Source: Alcanivorax sp. 1008 | GTDB taxonomy: Bacteria; Pseudomonadota; Gammaproteobacteria; Pseudomonadales; Alcanivoracaceae | DNA: 64,000 bases | Direction: 5' to 3' | Assembly: GCF_020667895.1 (NCBI RefSeq) | Contig: NZ_JAFMPS010000003.1 | Location: 125,586 to 189,585 of the forward strand | Shown: positions 1 through 8,690 of the stretch, piece after piece | How positions within the stretch are numbered: position 1 is the first letter of the stretch | How the letters are laid out: each line of letters opens with the position of its first letter | Notes under the pieces: generated by a model | Told to the model about the DNA's origin: nothing | Database searches by the model: none | Seen by the model: only the letters and a program-made list of their open reading frames with translations | Translations under genes and position numbers: made by a program

Positions 1-14
1 TGAAAGACCGCAAG

Positions 15-2210
15 GTGCTGCGCAGGATCGACTATGCTGCCGCCCGCACATCGGTGCCAGGGATGCTCGCCGCTCTGATGGTGTTTTTCGTGCTCGGCAG
101 TGTTGGCCAGCTGTATCATGAGGAGCAGTCGCTGACTCTGGGTTTTGGCCTCGCAATTATCGTCACAGCGATCTATCGCATCTTCCTGATGGCTCGATTT
201 GATAGTCTTTATGGCGCAGCGCCGGGGCGCTGGCGGCGACTCTTTGGCTTTGGTTTGCTGGCTCATGCACTGGTCTGGGGGCTGCTGTTAGCCGTTATAG
301 TGGTTCTGGATGGAACCTCCTTTAACTTTCTGCTGGTGGTGGTCTATGCCATCGGCGTTGCTACCGCATTGAGCACATCCTGGATGGCGGCGCTGAGGAT
401 TCGGCAGAGCTACGCCATTTTGATGCTGGCGCCGGGTATCGCAGCATTACTGTCGTTAAAAAATGTTGAGGGGCTGGTTCTGGCTGCGTTGTTGGCCGTC
501 TACCTGCTGTATCTTTCCCGTCTTTATCGCGAGCAGTATCTGGCTTTCTGGCATGGCCTGAACCGAGAGCGGCGTGCGCCTGTGGAAGCGACTCAGCCAG
601 TGAAGCTTGCCTCTAACCAGATCCAGCTTAGTCTGGTTTACCGGCTTGCCCATGAAATCCGCACGCCCATGAACTCAATTATGGGGATGCTCTCCCTGAT
701 GCGCGAGACGCGCATGGATGACGAGCAGCTTGAGTACCATTTGCACGCCACCCAATCGGGCAACCTGCTGTTAACCCTGATTGATGATGTGCTGGATTAC
801 AGTCGTGTATTGACTCGTCGAATCACCCTGAATCCGGACTGGTTTGATTTGCGCACTGCTCTGGAGGAAAGTCTGGATGCCTATGGTGCCGCGGCACAGC
901 ACGATGGCCTGGAGCTGTCTTGCGTGGTCGATCATTATTTGCCAGAGCGGCTACGCGGCGACCGCGAGCGGCTTATGCAAATCATTAATAATCTGATTAG
1001 CAATGCGATCAAGTTCAGTGAGCAAGGTGAGATCTGTGTCGAGATCAGCTTCTCTGCACTGTCAGATCAGGATGGCATGCTCAAGGTGTCCGTTACAGAC
1101 CAGGGTGCGGGTATGGAACCGGCCACCTTGGCAGGCTTGTTTCATGATGAAGCGCTTGAGGAAGGTGAGGATCTCTTTTCTGCCCGTCGTACCGGCTTTG
1201 GTTTGCTGGTGTGTAAAGGCCTGGTTGAGGCCATGGGGGGAAGTATCGATGCCACTAGCGAGCCGGGCAAAGGCAGTCGTTTCTCGTTCAATGCCAAAGT
1301 CGGCATGCAACCCGATATGCAAAGCCGGGACAAGCTACGTACTGTGATGGCCGGCCAGTCTGTGCTGATTGCCGGTGCTGCGACTGGCAGTGTTGCCGCC
1401 CTGACCGAGGAAATTGAAGCGCTGGATGTGAACTGCGTGAGTGCCAATGATTATGATCATGCTTTGCAAGCGCTGCGCGGAGGTCTGCGCGAGCACACCA
1501 GCTTCTCTGTGCTGCTAGTTGATACCTTTGTGCGCCGTGATTCCGCTCTGAATCTGGCTCGCACGGTGCTGGACGACCCCAAGCTGGCTGCCATGCGAGT
1601 CATACTGCTTACCACACTGGCGGAACGCGGCGATCATTCCGTTCAGCAGCTCAAGGGTAAATCTCCGCGTCTTGATGTGTTGGTGAAGCCAGTTCATAGA
1701 CGTACATTGCGTGAATCTCTGCGCAGTCTTTTTGACCTGGAAAGCACTCGGCCCACGGAAGACAGACGGGTTGCCAGTGAGCCTGACAAAGCTCAGCGAA
1801 AGCGCTGGCGCCTGCTATTGGTAGAGGATAATGAAATCAACCAGATTGTTACCCGAGGCATGCTCGACAAGCTTGGCTATCAGGTGAAAACGGTCGGTGA
1901 TGGCAGAGCCGCGTTGACCCTGTTAGAGCGTGAATCCTTTGACCTGATTCTGATGGACTGCATGATGCCAGAGGTGGATGGATTTGAGACTACGCGTATT
2001 ATTCGAGCGCGCGAGGAAGGCACGGAGCTTCATGTTCCAATCGTGGCGATGACTGCTAATACTATGGAGGGCGTGGAGGCGCACTGCCTCGCTGCCGGTA
2101 TGGATGATTACATGGCTAAACCGGTGCATCTTGAAGACCTGGAGATCATTCTCAGCCATTGGCTGCGAAATGATGAAGTTGACCCCTCAGAAGAAGAGAA
2201 CACGCCATGA
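15..2210 (+). CDS. Membrane-bound hybrid sensor histidine kinase
   Basis: Signal-transducing histidine kinase of the inner membrane. About six hydrophobic segments fill residues 17-170. The HisKA box LAHEIRTPMNSIMG puts the phospho-accepting His near 213, the N-box NNLISNAIKF is near 325-334, and a GFGLLVCKGL G-box follows. A C-terminal receiver has its acceptor Asp near 648 (LILMDCMMPEVDG) and a conserved Lys in MAKPV. Between kinase and receiver, residues about 450-570 look like a second, weaker receiver (LLVDTF, VLVKPVH). No HPt domain is visible, so an external HPt partner is expected. The first codon is GTG at 15, but the frame is open to the window edge, so the real start may lie outside. 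The downstream gene overlaps by ATGA. The family is clear; the signal and target are unknown. Confidence 0.88.
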   Translation: MLRRIDYAAARTSVPGMLAALMVFFVLGSVGQLYHEEQSLTLGFGLAIIVTAIYRIFLMARFDSLYGAAPGRWRRLFGFGLLAHALVWGLLLAVIVVLDGTSFNFLLVVVYAIGVATALSTSWMAALRIRQSYAILMLAPGIAALLSLKNVEGLVLAALLAVYLLYLSRLYREQYLAFWHGLNRERRAPVEATQPVKLASNQIQLSLVYRLAHEIRTPMNSIMGMLSLMRETRMDDEQLEYHLHATQSGNLLLTLIDDVLDYSRVLTRRITLNPDWFDLRTALEESLDAYGAAAQHDGLELSCVVDHYLPERLRGDRERLMQIINNLISNAIKFSEQGEICVEISFSALSDQDGMLKVSVTDQGAGMEPATLAGLFHDEALEEGEDLFSARRTGFGLLVCKGLVEAMGGSIDATSEPGKGSRFSFNAKVGMQPDMQSRDKLRTVMAGQSVLIAGAATGSVAALTEEIEALDVNCVSANDYDHALQALRGGLREHTSFSVLLVDTFVRRDSALNLARTVLDDPKLAAMRVILLTTLAERGDHSVQQLKGKSPRLDVLVKPVHRRTLRESLRSLFDLESTRPTEDRRVASEPDKAQRKRWRLLLVEDNEINQIVTRGMLDKLGYQVKTVGDGRAALTLLERESFDLILMDCMMPEVDGFETTRIIRAREEGTELHVPIVAMTANTMEGVEAHCLAAGMDDYMAKPVHLEDLEIILSHWLRNDEVDPSEEENTP

Positions 2211-2878
2211 GTCGTCGTGCTGTTGTGCTGGGCGCCACCGGATTAGTGGGTGGTTTGCTATTAAATCGGCTGCTGCAGCGTGATGAGTGGCAGCAGATTA
2301 CCGTGCTTGGCCGCCGGCCGCCGGAATTGACGCATCCAAAGATCCGCTTTGTGCAGGCGAATTTTGACCAGATGGAGGATTATCTGGCGGAGTTTTCCGT
2401 TGATGATGTTTTCTGCTGTCTCGGTACGACCCTGCGCCAGGCCGGTTCAAAAGAGGCTTTTATCCGAGTCGATCTGGATTACTGCGTGGCTGCTGCAGAG
2501 CAGGCCAAGTCTGGTGGTGCCACCCGGTTTATTATGGTTTCAGCGGTGAATGCCAATCCCCGTGCTCTAGCATTCTATGCCCGTACCAAAGGGCTGGCAG
2601 AGCAGCAGATCATAGACAAGAAGATTCCGCTCACATTTTTTATGCAGCCATCGCTGCTTAAGGGTGCGCGCAACGAATTTCGTTTTGGTGAGCAGTTTGG
2701 GCTTAAAGCCATGGGCGTGCTTATGCCGCTGGTAAACTGGACGAAAGCGGACTGGCTGCCCGTTGAGGCCCAGACAGTGGCGGATGCCATGGTGGCCGCT
2801 GCACTGAGTGATGCCGCAGCAGGCGTGTATCGTTTGCGCTACGCCAAGCTGCAAAAATATGCCCAACAACTGAGGTGA
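2207..2878 (+). CDS. NAD(P)-binding Rossmann (SDR/TIP30-like) protein
   Basis: Small 223-residue Rossmann-fold protein of the atypical short-chain dehydrogenase group (HTATIP2/TIP30- and YbjT-like). The N-terminal VLGATGLVGG is the dinucleotide-binding Gly motif. FCCLGTTLRQAGS and a YARTKGLAEQ segment (Tyr-x3-Lys type) match the rest of the fold. Its ATG overlaps the stop of the upstream kinase (ATGA), which suggests translational coupling, and rraA follows 3 bp later, so the three genes form one transcription unit. The substrate is unknown. Such proteins are often annotated as oxidoreductases or epimerases without biochemical support. Confidence 0.8.
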   Translation: MSRRAVVLGATGLVGGLLLNRLLQRDEWQQITVLGRRPPELTHPKIRFVQANFDQMEDYLAEFSVDDVFCCLGTTLRQAGSKEAFIRVDLDYCVAAAEQAKSGGATRFIMVSAVNANPRALAFYARTKGLAEQQIIDKKIPLTFFMQPSLLKGARNEFRFGEQFGLKAMGVLMPLVNWTKADWLPVEAQTVADAMVAAALSDAAAGVYRLRYAKLQKYAQQLR

Positions 2879-2881
2879 TCT

Positions 2882-3364
2882 GTGAGCTTTGTAACCTGTG
2901 ATATCTGTGACGCTAATGAAGACAAAGTCCGTGTGCTTAGCGGATTACAGTGGCACAGCTATGGGGGGCGTAATGCTTTTCACGGCGAGGCGGTTACCGT
3001 CAAATGCTTCGAGGATAACTCGCGCGTCAAGGAAACTCTGGCCACCGATGGTCAAGGCAAGGTGCTGGTGGTTGATGGTGGCGGCTCCCTGCGCATGGCT
3101 TTGATTGGCGACATGATTGGTGAAAGCGCGGTCAAGAATGGATGGAGTGGAGTACTGATCTATGGCGCTTGCCGCGATGTGGACGAGCTCAGAAAACTTG
3201 ATCTTGGCGTAGTGACGCTTGGCTGTGTGCCGTTAAAATCTGTGCGGCGAGGTGAGGGGCAACTGAATATCGACATTACTTTTGGGGGTGTGACTATCCA
3301 GCCTGGTGATCATGTATACGTGGATAATAATGGCGTAGTGGTGTCCAGCGAGAAGCTGCTCTAA
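2882..3364 (+). CDS. rraA: RraA family protein, regulator of RNase E activity
   Basis: A 160-residue protein matching RraA in length and sequence. Its core includes [38 protein letters not shown] and [15 protein letters not shown]. In E. coli RraA binds RNase E and inhibits mRNA decay. Related proteins in this fold act as 4-hydroxy-4-methyl-2-oxoglutarate aldolase, so an aldolase role cannot be excluded. Translation starts at GTG, 3 bp after the upstream stop. Its TAA (3362-3364) overlaps the TAG of convergent mtnC (3361-3363), so the two genes end on top of each other with no terminator between. Confidence 0.9.
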   Translation: MSFVTCDICDANEDKVRVLSGLQWHSYGGRNAFHGEAVTVKCFEDNSRVKETLATDGQGKVLVVDGGGSLRMALIGDMIGESAVKNGWSGVLIYGACRDVDELRKLDLGVVTLGCVPLKSVRRGEGQLNIDITFGGVTIQPGDHVYVDNNGVVVSSEKLL

Positions 3365-4035
3365 AAGGAAATCTCTGCAAAAGACCGCACGCACTTGTGG
3401 CTGCTTGCCGGCTTCTTACCATCCCGGTCAAGCAGCACAGTCTGCAAGCCGGCCTGCCGGGCGGCATTCAATTCACCTTCGATATCCGATAGAAATACAA
3501 TCTCCCCGGCCGGCAGGGTAATAGCCTCTGCAATTCTGCGGTATGACTCGGCTTCCTGCTTCATGCCCGTAGTGGTGTCAAAATAGCCACTGAACAGAGG
3601 CGTTAGATTTCCCGCATCACTGAAGCCGAAAAATAGCTTCTGTGCGGCAATCGAGCCTGATGAATATACATACAATGGCAGGCCGGCAGCGTGCCAGCGG
3701 CGCAGGGCAGGGGCGGTGTCCGGGTAAAGGTGGGCGGTATAGGCACCGGACTGGTACCCGTCTTTCCAGATCATTCCTTGCAGGGCTTTCAAAGGTGTCG
3801 CTTTGCGATCCTCGCGAATCCACTGTTGCAGAATACGATTGGCTTGTTCGGCGGTCGCCACTTCGAGGCCAGTATCAGTGGCCAGTGCATGAATTTGCTC
3901 TTGCACGGCCGGCTCGCCCCAGTGTTCTCGCAGAAAGGTTGCCATGTGCTCTGCTGCGTAGGGAAACAGGACCTCTTTGACGAAAGAGATGCTGCTGGTG
4001 GTGCCTTCAATGTCAGTGACAACCGCCTTGACCAT
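3361..4035 (-). CDS. mtnC: Enolase-phosphatase E1 (methionine salvage)
   Basis: HAD-family enzyme that enolizes 2,3-diketo-5-methylthiopentyl-1-phosphate and removes its phosphate to give the acireductone. The start was set at 4035 ([15 protein letters not shown]), where the catalytic Asp-x-Glu pair lies at residues 8-10. The frame is open further upstream, but that part only overlaps mtnD. The resulting 224 residues fit the family. [12 protein letters not shown] and [16 protein letters not shown] are HAD motifs II and III. A GGAGA ribosome-binding site lies in the end of mtnD, 4 bp upstream. Last gene of the mtnA-B-D-C series. Confidence 0.94.
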   Translation of the reverse strand: MVKAVVTDIEGTTSSISFVKEVLFPYAAEHMATFLREHWGEPAVQEQIHALATDTGLEVATAEQANRILQQWIREDRKATPLKALQGMIWKDGYQSGAYTAHLYPDTAPALRRWHAAGLPLYVYSSGSIAAQKLFFGFSDAGNLTPLFSGYFDTTTGMKQEAESYRRIAEAITLPAGEIVFLSDIEGELNAARQAGLQTVLLDRDGKKPASSHKCVRSFAEISF

Positions 4036-4039
4036 GGAC

Positions 4040-4585
4040 TCAGTTCTCCAGGCGTGGGAAGCGGCTGGCGATATCAGAGCCGGTGAAATTAGCAACCCAG
4101 CCTTCCGGGTTGTTGAATAAACGGATGGCAATAAAGTAAGGGTTCGGACCCATATCGAACCAATGTGGTGTGTTGGCTGGTACGGAAATAAGGTCCCCTT
4201 GTTCGCATAGCACTTCATAGACTTTATTGCCGATATGCAGGCTGAACAGACCGCTGCCGGCAACAAAGAAACGCACTTCATCCTCGCTATGACGATGCTC
4301 GTCTAGAAACTTCTTGCGCAGTTCTGCCTTTTGCGGATGATCACTGTTCAAACTGACCACGTCGACCGTCTGATAGCCCTGTTCGGCAATCAGACGGTCG
4401 ATATCCGCGCGGTAGGCGGCAATGACTTTCTCCTGACTATCACCTGGCGCGACGCTGGCATCGGTCTGCCACTGTTCAAAACGCACACCCGCTTCATTGA
4501 GCAAGCGGCTGATCTCGCTGTGCTCACTGCTCTCCAGAATGGGGTTGCTGGCATCCTTGTCGTGACAAATGCGAATTTCGCTCAT
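4040..4585 (-). CDS. mtnD: Acireductone dioxygenase
   Basis: Cupin metalloenzyme of 181 residues that oxidizes acireductone to the 2-keto acid precursor of methionine. With Fe it gives formate and 4-methylthio-2-oxobutyrate; with Ni it gives an off-pathway product. The metal ligands are visible: His97, His99 and Glu103 in [12 protein letters not shown] and His141 in [11 protein letters not shown]. It lies between mtnB (11 bp upstream) and mtnC (4 bp downstream) in the same orientation, so it belongs to the salvage operon. The start ATG at 4585 is preceded by GAGGAGATTACC, a good ribosome-binding site. Confidence 0.95.
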   Translation of the reverse strand: MSEIRICHDKDASNPILESSEHSEISRLLNEAGVRFEQWQTDASVAPGDSQEKVIAAYRADIDRLIAEQGYQTVDVVSLNSDHPQKAELRKKFLDEHRHSEDEVRFFVAGSGLFSLHIGNKVYEVLCEQGDLISVPANTPHWFDMGPNPYFIAIRLFNNPEGWVANFTGSDIASRFPRLEN

Positions 4586-4596
4586 TGGTAATCTCC

Positions 4597-5232
4597 TCAG
4601 CCGCCGATCTTGCGGCGTTCCAGTTCAACGGCCAATAGCACTTCCAGTGCTTCTATCTGGCGGAAGCAGGTGGTCATGTCTTTTGCCCAGGTATATATGC
4701 CGTGGCCGCGGATCAGATAGGCGTAGCGGATGCGACCATTCGCCATGGCAGCATCGACATCGCGGGCCAGAGCATCAATATCCTGAGTGTTGTCGAAAAT
4801 CGGAATAACAAGCTCGGTATCGTGACTGGTTACCCCGTCCAGTGCTTTCAAAAGTTCGTAGCCGCTGAGTACCAGCTCACTGCGTTCTGGCCAGTGCATG
4901 GTCAGCACGGTGCTGGCCAGACTGTGGGTGTGTAGCACCGCACCGATATTGGTGAAACGGCGGTATATCTGGGTGTGCAGGCCAGTCTCCGCAGAGGGTT
5001 TGCCGTTGCTCGCTGGCGTGCCTTGCATATCCACAACCATGACATCGGCTTCGTTCAGCGTTCCTTTGTCCTTGCCGGAAACGGTCACTGCACAATAGTC
5101 CGCATTGAGACGCATGGAGTAGTTGGAGCTGGTGGCCGGGGACCAACCATGCTCATAGAGGCGCTGGCTGATGGCCGCGATGTTACGTGCAGCTTCACGA
5201 AAAAGTGTCGGGGACCAGGGACGTGCAATCAT
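4597..5232 (-). CDS. mtnB: Methylthioribulose-1-phosphate dehydratase
   Basis: Class II aldolase/adducin-family enzyme of 211 residues that dehydrates 5-methylthioribulose-1-phosphate. The zinc-binding His pair is in VLHTHSLAST (His101, His103), with another candidate ligand in RGHGIYTWA. ATSSNYSMR and VSGKDKG are family-typical phosphate-binding segments. Its start codon shares one base with the mtnA stop (TGATG), so it is translationally coupled. Product of MtnA in, substrate of MtnC out. Confidence 0.94.
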   Translation of the reverse strand: MIARPWSPTLFREAARNIAAISQRLYEHGWSPATSSNYSMRLNADYCAVTVSGKDKGTLNEADVMVVDMQGTPASNGKPSAETGLHTQIYRRFTNIGAVLHTHSLASTVLTMHWPERSELVLSGYELLKALDGVTSHDTELVIPIFDNTQDIDALARDVDAAMANGRIRYAYLIRGHGIYTWAKDMTTCFRQIEALEVLLAVELERRKIGG

Positions 5233-6275
5233 CAGCGCGGGTTTCCTGCCGAGGCCAGATGGGCGGCCATTTTATCAGTGTCGGGCTGCTCAATCACGCC
5301 GTGCTCGGTGACGATGGCGCTGATTAGTTCCGCTGGAGTGACATCGAAGGCCGGGTTGAATACAGGCACATTCTCCGGGGCAACCTGCACGCCATGAATG
5401 CTGCGCACTTCGGCCGCGCTACGTTGTTCAATTTCGATAGCGTCACCACAGGCCAGTTGTGGGTCAATGGTGGATAGCGGCGCAGCAACAATAAACGGGA
5501 TGCCATGGTGGCGCGCCAGTACGGCAAGGTTGTAGGTGCCGATTTTGTTGGCGGTGTCGCCATTGGCTGTGATGCGATCGGCGCCGACGATTACCGCACC
5601 AATGCCGCCGCCCTTAAAGACATGTCCTGCCGCACTGTCGACCACCAGTGTTACCGGAATATTATCTTGCAGCAGTTCCCAGCTGGTCAGTCGGGCGCCC
5701 TGCATCCATGGCCGGGTCTCACCAGCGACTACGCCGGTGATCCGTTGCGCAGCCCAGGCTGAGCGAATAATGCCCAGTGCAGTGCCATGGCCGCCGGTGG
5801 CTAGTGCGCCAGTATTGCAGTGTGTGTAGACCTGCTTGTCGGGGGGCAGCATTGCGACGCCATGTTGCGCCAGACGATGGTTCATATCCCGGTCGTCCTG
5901 ATGAATTTGTACTGCCTCCGCGCTGAGTTGTTCGATCAGGGGCTCTCCCTGCAGCTGGCAGGCAGCCTGCATTCTCTGTAGGGCCCAGAACAAATTAACG
6001 GCCGTTGGCCGGCTTGCAGCGAGAACATCAAAGGCTGGCTGAAGGTTGCTCAGGCTGGCCTCACTGCCCAGTATGCGAGCGGCCAGCACCACACCATAGG
6101 CGGCGGTGATGCCGATGGCGGGAGCGCCACGAACTACCATATCGCGAATGGCATGGGCGGTGTCTTCAGCATTTTCATAACTGAGCCAGCGACTTTCCAG
6201 CGGCAGGGCTCGCTGATCGAGCAGCTCAAGGCGATCGCCGTGCCAGCGGATCGCCGGACTTTCAATAATGGCCAT
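5232..6275 (-). CDS. mtnA: Methylthioribose-1-phosphate isomerase
   Basis: A 347-residue aldose-ketose isomerase related to eIF2B subunits. It converts 5-methylthioribose-1-phosphate to the ribulose form, the first step of this branch of methionine salvage. Family signatures are RGAPAIGITAAYGV, THCNTGALATGGHGTALG (catalytic Cys) and VGADRITANGDTANKIGTY (catalytic Asp). First enzyme gene of the mtn set. A PGPGW membrane-protein gene ends 8 bp upstream and probably shares its mRNA. No mtnP or mtnK is seen in the window, so the entry step must be encoded elsewhere. Confidence 0.95.
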   Translation of the reverse strand: MAIIESPAIRWHGDRLELLDQRALPLESRWLSYENAEDTAHAIRDMVVRGAPAIGITAAYGVVLAARILGSEASLSNLQPAFDVLAASRPTAVNLFWALQRMQAACQLQGEPLIEQLSAEAVQIHQDDRDMNHRLAQHGVAMLPPDKQVYTHCNTGALATGGHGTALGIIRSAWAAQRITGVVAGETRPWMQGARLTSWELLQDNIPVTLVVDSAAGHVFKGGGIGAVIVGADRITANGDTANKIGTYNLAVLARHHGIPFIVAAPLSTIDPQLACGDAIEIEQRSAAEVRSIHGVQVAPENVPVFNPAFDVTPAELISAIVTEHGVIEQPDTDKMAAHLASAGNPR

Positions 6276-6283
6276 GAAGATTC

Positions 6284-6718
6284 CTAGTGACGGTGGTCTG
6301 GGTCGTCCGGGTGAATGATTGGGCTGCGATGGTAGCGCTGTCTGATCCAGTTCGCAGCCTTGAAAACGGTTTGCCGGCGAATGATGGACCGCTCCAGCCT
6401 GTATTTGCCCGGAAAAGTGCTGACGGCGAGGGCGATCAGGATAGTCAGCAGCCCCTGACCGGGCAGCACCAGCATCAGCAAGCCAGAGACGAAAAGGATC
6501 GTGGCGACAGTATTACGTGCCATCCAGATCGCCCAGCCAAGCGGGCTCCGGTCCGGTGCCGGCTTGGCCCGGCTGACAAAATATTCAGCAGGCATGCGCA
6601 GTATCAGCCACGGAATCGCGATGGTGGAGGCAATCGCCATAACGGTGCCGATTGCCGTGAGCAGGGGTAGCCACGGCTGCAGAGAGTGGTAGAGCGATTC
6701 CAGAAATGCCAAGTCCAA
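6284..6718 (-). CDS. PGPGW-family small membrane protein
   Basis: A 144-residue protein with about three membrane segments: residues 18-40, a hydrophobic stretch near 66-90, and VLPGQGLLTILIALAVSTFP around 85-100. The Pro-Gly-x-Gly motif followed by a basic tail is typical of the PGPGW group (putative transmembrane proteins of unknown function). It precedes mtnA by 8 bp on the same strand. Function unknown; nothing links it to methionine salvage except position. Confidence 0.7.
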   Translation of the reverse strand: MDLAFLESLYHSLQPWLPLLTAIGTVMAIASTIAIPWLILRMPAEYFVSRAKPAPDRSPLGWAIWMARNTVATILFVSGLLMLVLPGQGLLTILIALAVSTFPGKYRLERSIIRRQTVFKAANWIRQRYHRSPIIHPDDPDHRH

Positions 6719-6842
6719 TTTACTCCTCGTCAGGTTCTGACTCTGGCGACCTGATCGCCTGCCGATGATGTCATCCCTTTACCTGTATCCTTTCGGGTAT
6801 GATTTCGCGCCAATATCACAAGCTAGTCCAGAGTTTGCCAGT

Positions 6843-7502
6843 ATGACTGTTTATGTTGCATTTCCTGCGTCAGATAAGCTTCATCGCAACACCGTTGCCC
6901 TGCTTGAGGCTGTGGCCAACAATCCTGGTGTGATTCACCAGCAGTTGATCACAGAAATCAGTGAGGACTTCATTAGTGAAGTGCTAGAGGCCTTTTTCGA
7001 TGGTCCGGTGAAGTCCCTGAACGTGCAAGGCAGTATGGCCAGTGTCATGAATGGGGTCATATCTATTATTGGCAAGGCATCACGGGCCCTTGTGCATAAG
7101 GTGTTTCACAAGGTCTCTACGGATGAGCAGCGGGCTCTGGCGGACCAGTTCAGCGGTATTCAGGTGATCTATGAAGGTAAGCCCTGGTGTGGCTTTCCGC
7201 TTGACCCTGAGGTTGCCAACGAAGCGGCGCTGATGTTCGAGTCATTCCGTAAGGGCAGTGGTGAAGAGGCTCATCTTATACACATCATGGGCCTATTTGC
7301 CGATGGCGCCATCGAACATTTTTTTGACCGCACCATGGGGCTGGTTAAAACCGGTGCTATTACTCGTGGTCTGGTTGGCGCGGGAAGGGCAACCATCCAC
7401 AAGGCGGCCCATTCGGCCATGCAGAAGAGCCTGCCGGGGCTGCATCCCAAGGTACGACAGCCAGTATTAAACTACTTTGAAAGTATGCTGATCGAGGTCT
7501 AG
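6843..7502 (+). CDS. Conserved protein of unknown function
   Basis: Not recognized. I prefer the start at 6843 (MTVYVAFPASDKL, 219 residues). The frame is open from 6765, but the extra 26 codons overlie a TATGAT -10-like box at 6798-6803 and read poorly. No signal peptide is present. There is a weakly hydrophobic Gly/Ala-rich helix around TGAITRGLVGAGRA and a cluster of His residues (HKVFHKV, HLIHIMG, HKAAHSAMQ). It may be soluble or peripherally membrane-bound. It is followed 4 bp later by the PilZ-like gene, suggesting a two-gene unit ending at the terminator near 7914. Confidence 0.6.
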   Translation: MTVYVAFPASDKLHRNTVALLEAVANNPGVIHQQLITEISEDFISEVLEAFFDGPVKSLNVQGSMASVMNGVISIIGKASRALVHKVFHKVSTDEQRALADQFSGIQVIYEGKPWCGFPLDPEVANEAALMFESFRKGSGEEAHLIHIMGLFADGAIEHFFDRTMGLVKTGAITRGLVGAGRATIHKAAHSAMQKSLPGLHPKVRQPVLNYFESMLIEV

Positions 7503-7506
7503 TGAC

Positions 7507-7902
7507 ATGAGTAGCCGTCAGGGAACGATGAGTAATCGGCGCAAGCTGGCACGTATCACTACACGGATGCCGGCCCGTGTCCGCAAGGTGTCCGGTTGGT
7601 GGCGGCGTGGTAGTCAGGGTGAGTGCCAAGTAATGGACTACAACCGCTTTGGTGCCGGGCTGCTGCTAGCCCGTGCTTTGCCAGTGGGTAGCCGTCTGCT
7701 GCTTGACCTGAATGCGGGTCACTTCGTTTTGCGCCGCCTGCCCGCCGAAGTGGTCAGCTGCGTCCGTGATGGCCGCAGTTATCGGGTGGGGGTTCGGTTT
7801 TACCGCAATCTGGGGGAGCTGGCTTCGGGGCAGGCGAGTGCGTCGCTGACACTTCTCTACGGGCTGGAAGAAAGCCTGACACCGCCACCAGTGACAGGCT
7901 GA
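7507..7902 (+). CDS. PilZ-domain-like protein, possible c-di-GMP receptor
   Basis: A 131-residue protein resembling a single PilZ domain. RKLAR fits the RxxxR loop, DYNRFGAGL fits D/NxSxxG with Ser replaced by Asn, and SYRVGVRFYR is the typical closing strand. PilZ proteins bind cyclic di-GMP or act as adaptors in motility and biofilm control. The Ser-to-Asn change may weaken ligand binding. The basic N-terminus (RRKLARITTRMPARVRK) is unusual. A strong terminator follows immediately. Confidence 0.6.
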   Translation: MSSRQGTMSNRRKLARITTRMPARVRKVSGWWRRGSQGECQVMDYNRFGAGLLLARALPVGSRLLLDLNAGHFVLRRLPAEVVSCVRDGRSYRVGVRFYRNLGELASGQASASLTLLYGLEESLTPPPVTG

Positions 7903-7911
7903 GGCACAGCA

Positions 7912-7943
7912 AAAAGGGGCGCTTGAGGCGCCCCTTTTATTTT
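7912..7943 (+). terminator. Rho-independent terminator after the PilZ-like gene
   Basis: The inverted repeat AAAAGGGGCGC / GCGCCCCTTTT with a short TTGAG loop, followed by ATTTT, lies just after the plus-strand stop at 7902. Flanking A and T runs let it also serve the convergent AlgP-like gene ending at 7976. Confidence 0.85.
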
Positions 7944-7975
7944 GCAGAACTACTCTTTGTGAAGAGCTCTGCTGA

Positions 7976-8569
7976 CTACGCCTTCTTGCTGGCAGCAGCC
8001 TTTTTCGCCGGCGCTTTTTTGGCAGCGGCTTTCTTTGGTGCGGCTTTTGCCTTGGCGGCAGCTTTCGGTGCAGCCTTTACCTTTGGTGCTGCAGCTTTCT
8101 TCGCCGGGGCCTTTTTGGCGGGAGCCTTTTTAGCTGCCGGGGTCACTTTCTTCTGGATCTGCTTGGCGCGTTTCTCCAGATCTTTTTCGTACTTGGAAAT
8201 CCAGCCCGCCAGGCTATGAGCCTGCTTGGCAGTGGCTTTCAGTACCTTGACTTCGGTTTCCAGCAGCGCCTTGCGAGCTTCAGATTCCTTGGCTCGGTCA
8301 AAGGCTTCGTCGGCAGCTTTCTTCAGCTTGTCGACTTGCTTGTTGACGGCGCCAGAGGCCTTCTCGCGGTATTCGCTTTGCAGCTCCTCCAGTTTGGAGA
8401 GGTTTTCTTTCTGCTTGCTCAGCTCTTCGCGAACCCGTTCCCGGGCCACTTCAAGCTGTTTCTCCAGTGCGGCAACCTGCTTTTGACGTTCGTCGTCAAA
8501 ACGGTTGGCCAGCTTGCGGATCTGATCCTGCAGTTCGCTTACCTGGTCTTTCACTTTTTTTGCGGCCAT
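7976..8569 (-). CDS. AlgP-like Lys/Ala/Pro-rich coiled-coil protein
   Basis: A 197-residue, very basic protein. Residues 1-120 form a heptad-rich coiled coil (QVAALEKQLEVARERVREEL). The tail from about 138 is made of short KKAPAKKA-type repeats like eukaryotic histone H1 and Pseudomonas AlgP/AlgR3 or PhaF tails. Such tails bind DNA non-specifically. AlgP was linked to alginate gene control in P. aeruginosa; PhaF binds PHA granules. The N-terminal part does not clearly match a phasin, so AlgP-like is the safer label. The low-complexity tail makes it prone to in-frame length changes. Confidence 0.65.
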   Translation of the reverse strand: MAAKKVKDQVSELQDQIRKLANRFDDERQKQVAALEKQLEVARERVREELSKQKENLSKLEELQSEYREKASGAVNKQVDKLKKAADEAFDRAKESEARKALLETEVKVLKATAKQAHSLAGWISKYEKDLEKRAKQIQKKVTPAAKKAPAKKAPAKKAAAPKVKAAPKAAAKAKAAPKKAAAKKAPAKKAAASKKA

Positions 8570-8690
8570 GGAAGGCTCCCTATTGCCTTGGGTTACGGGT
8601 CAAGTCGGGATTACTATAGGCCAGCGACGAAGTAGCGAGAACAGTTTTTGCCAGATCGTCCGACGATTTTGTGTACAGGAGCGAGATGAC

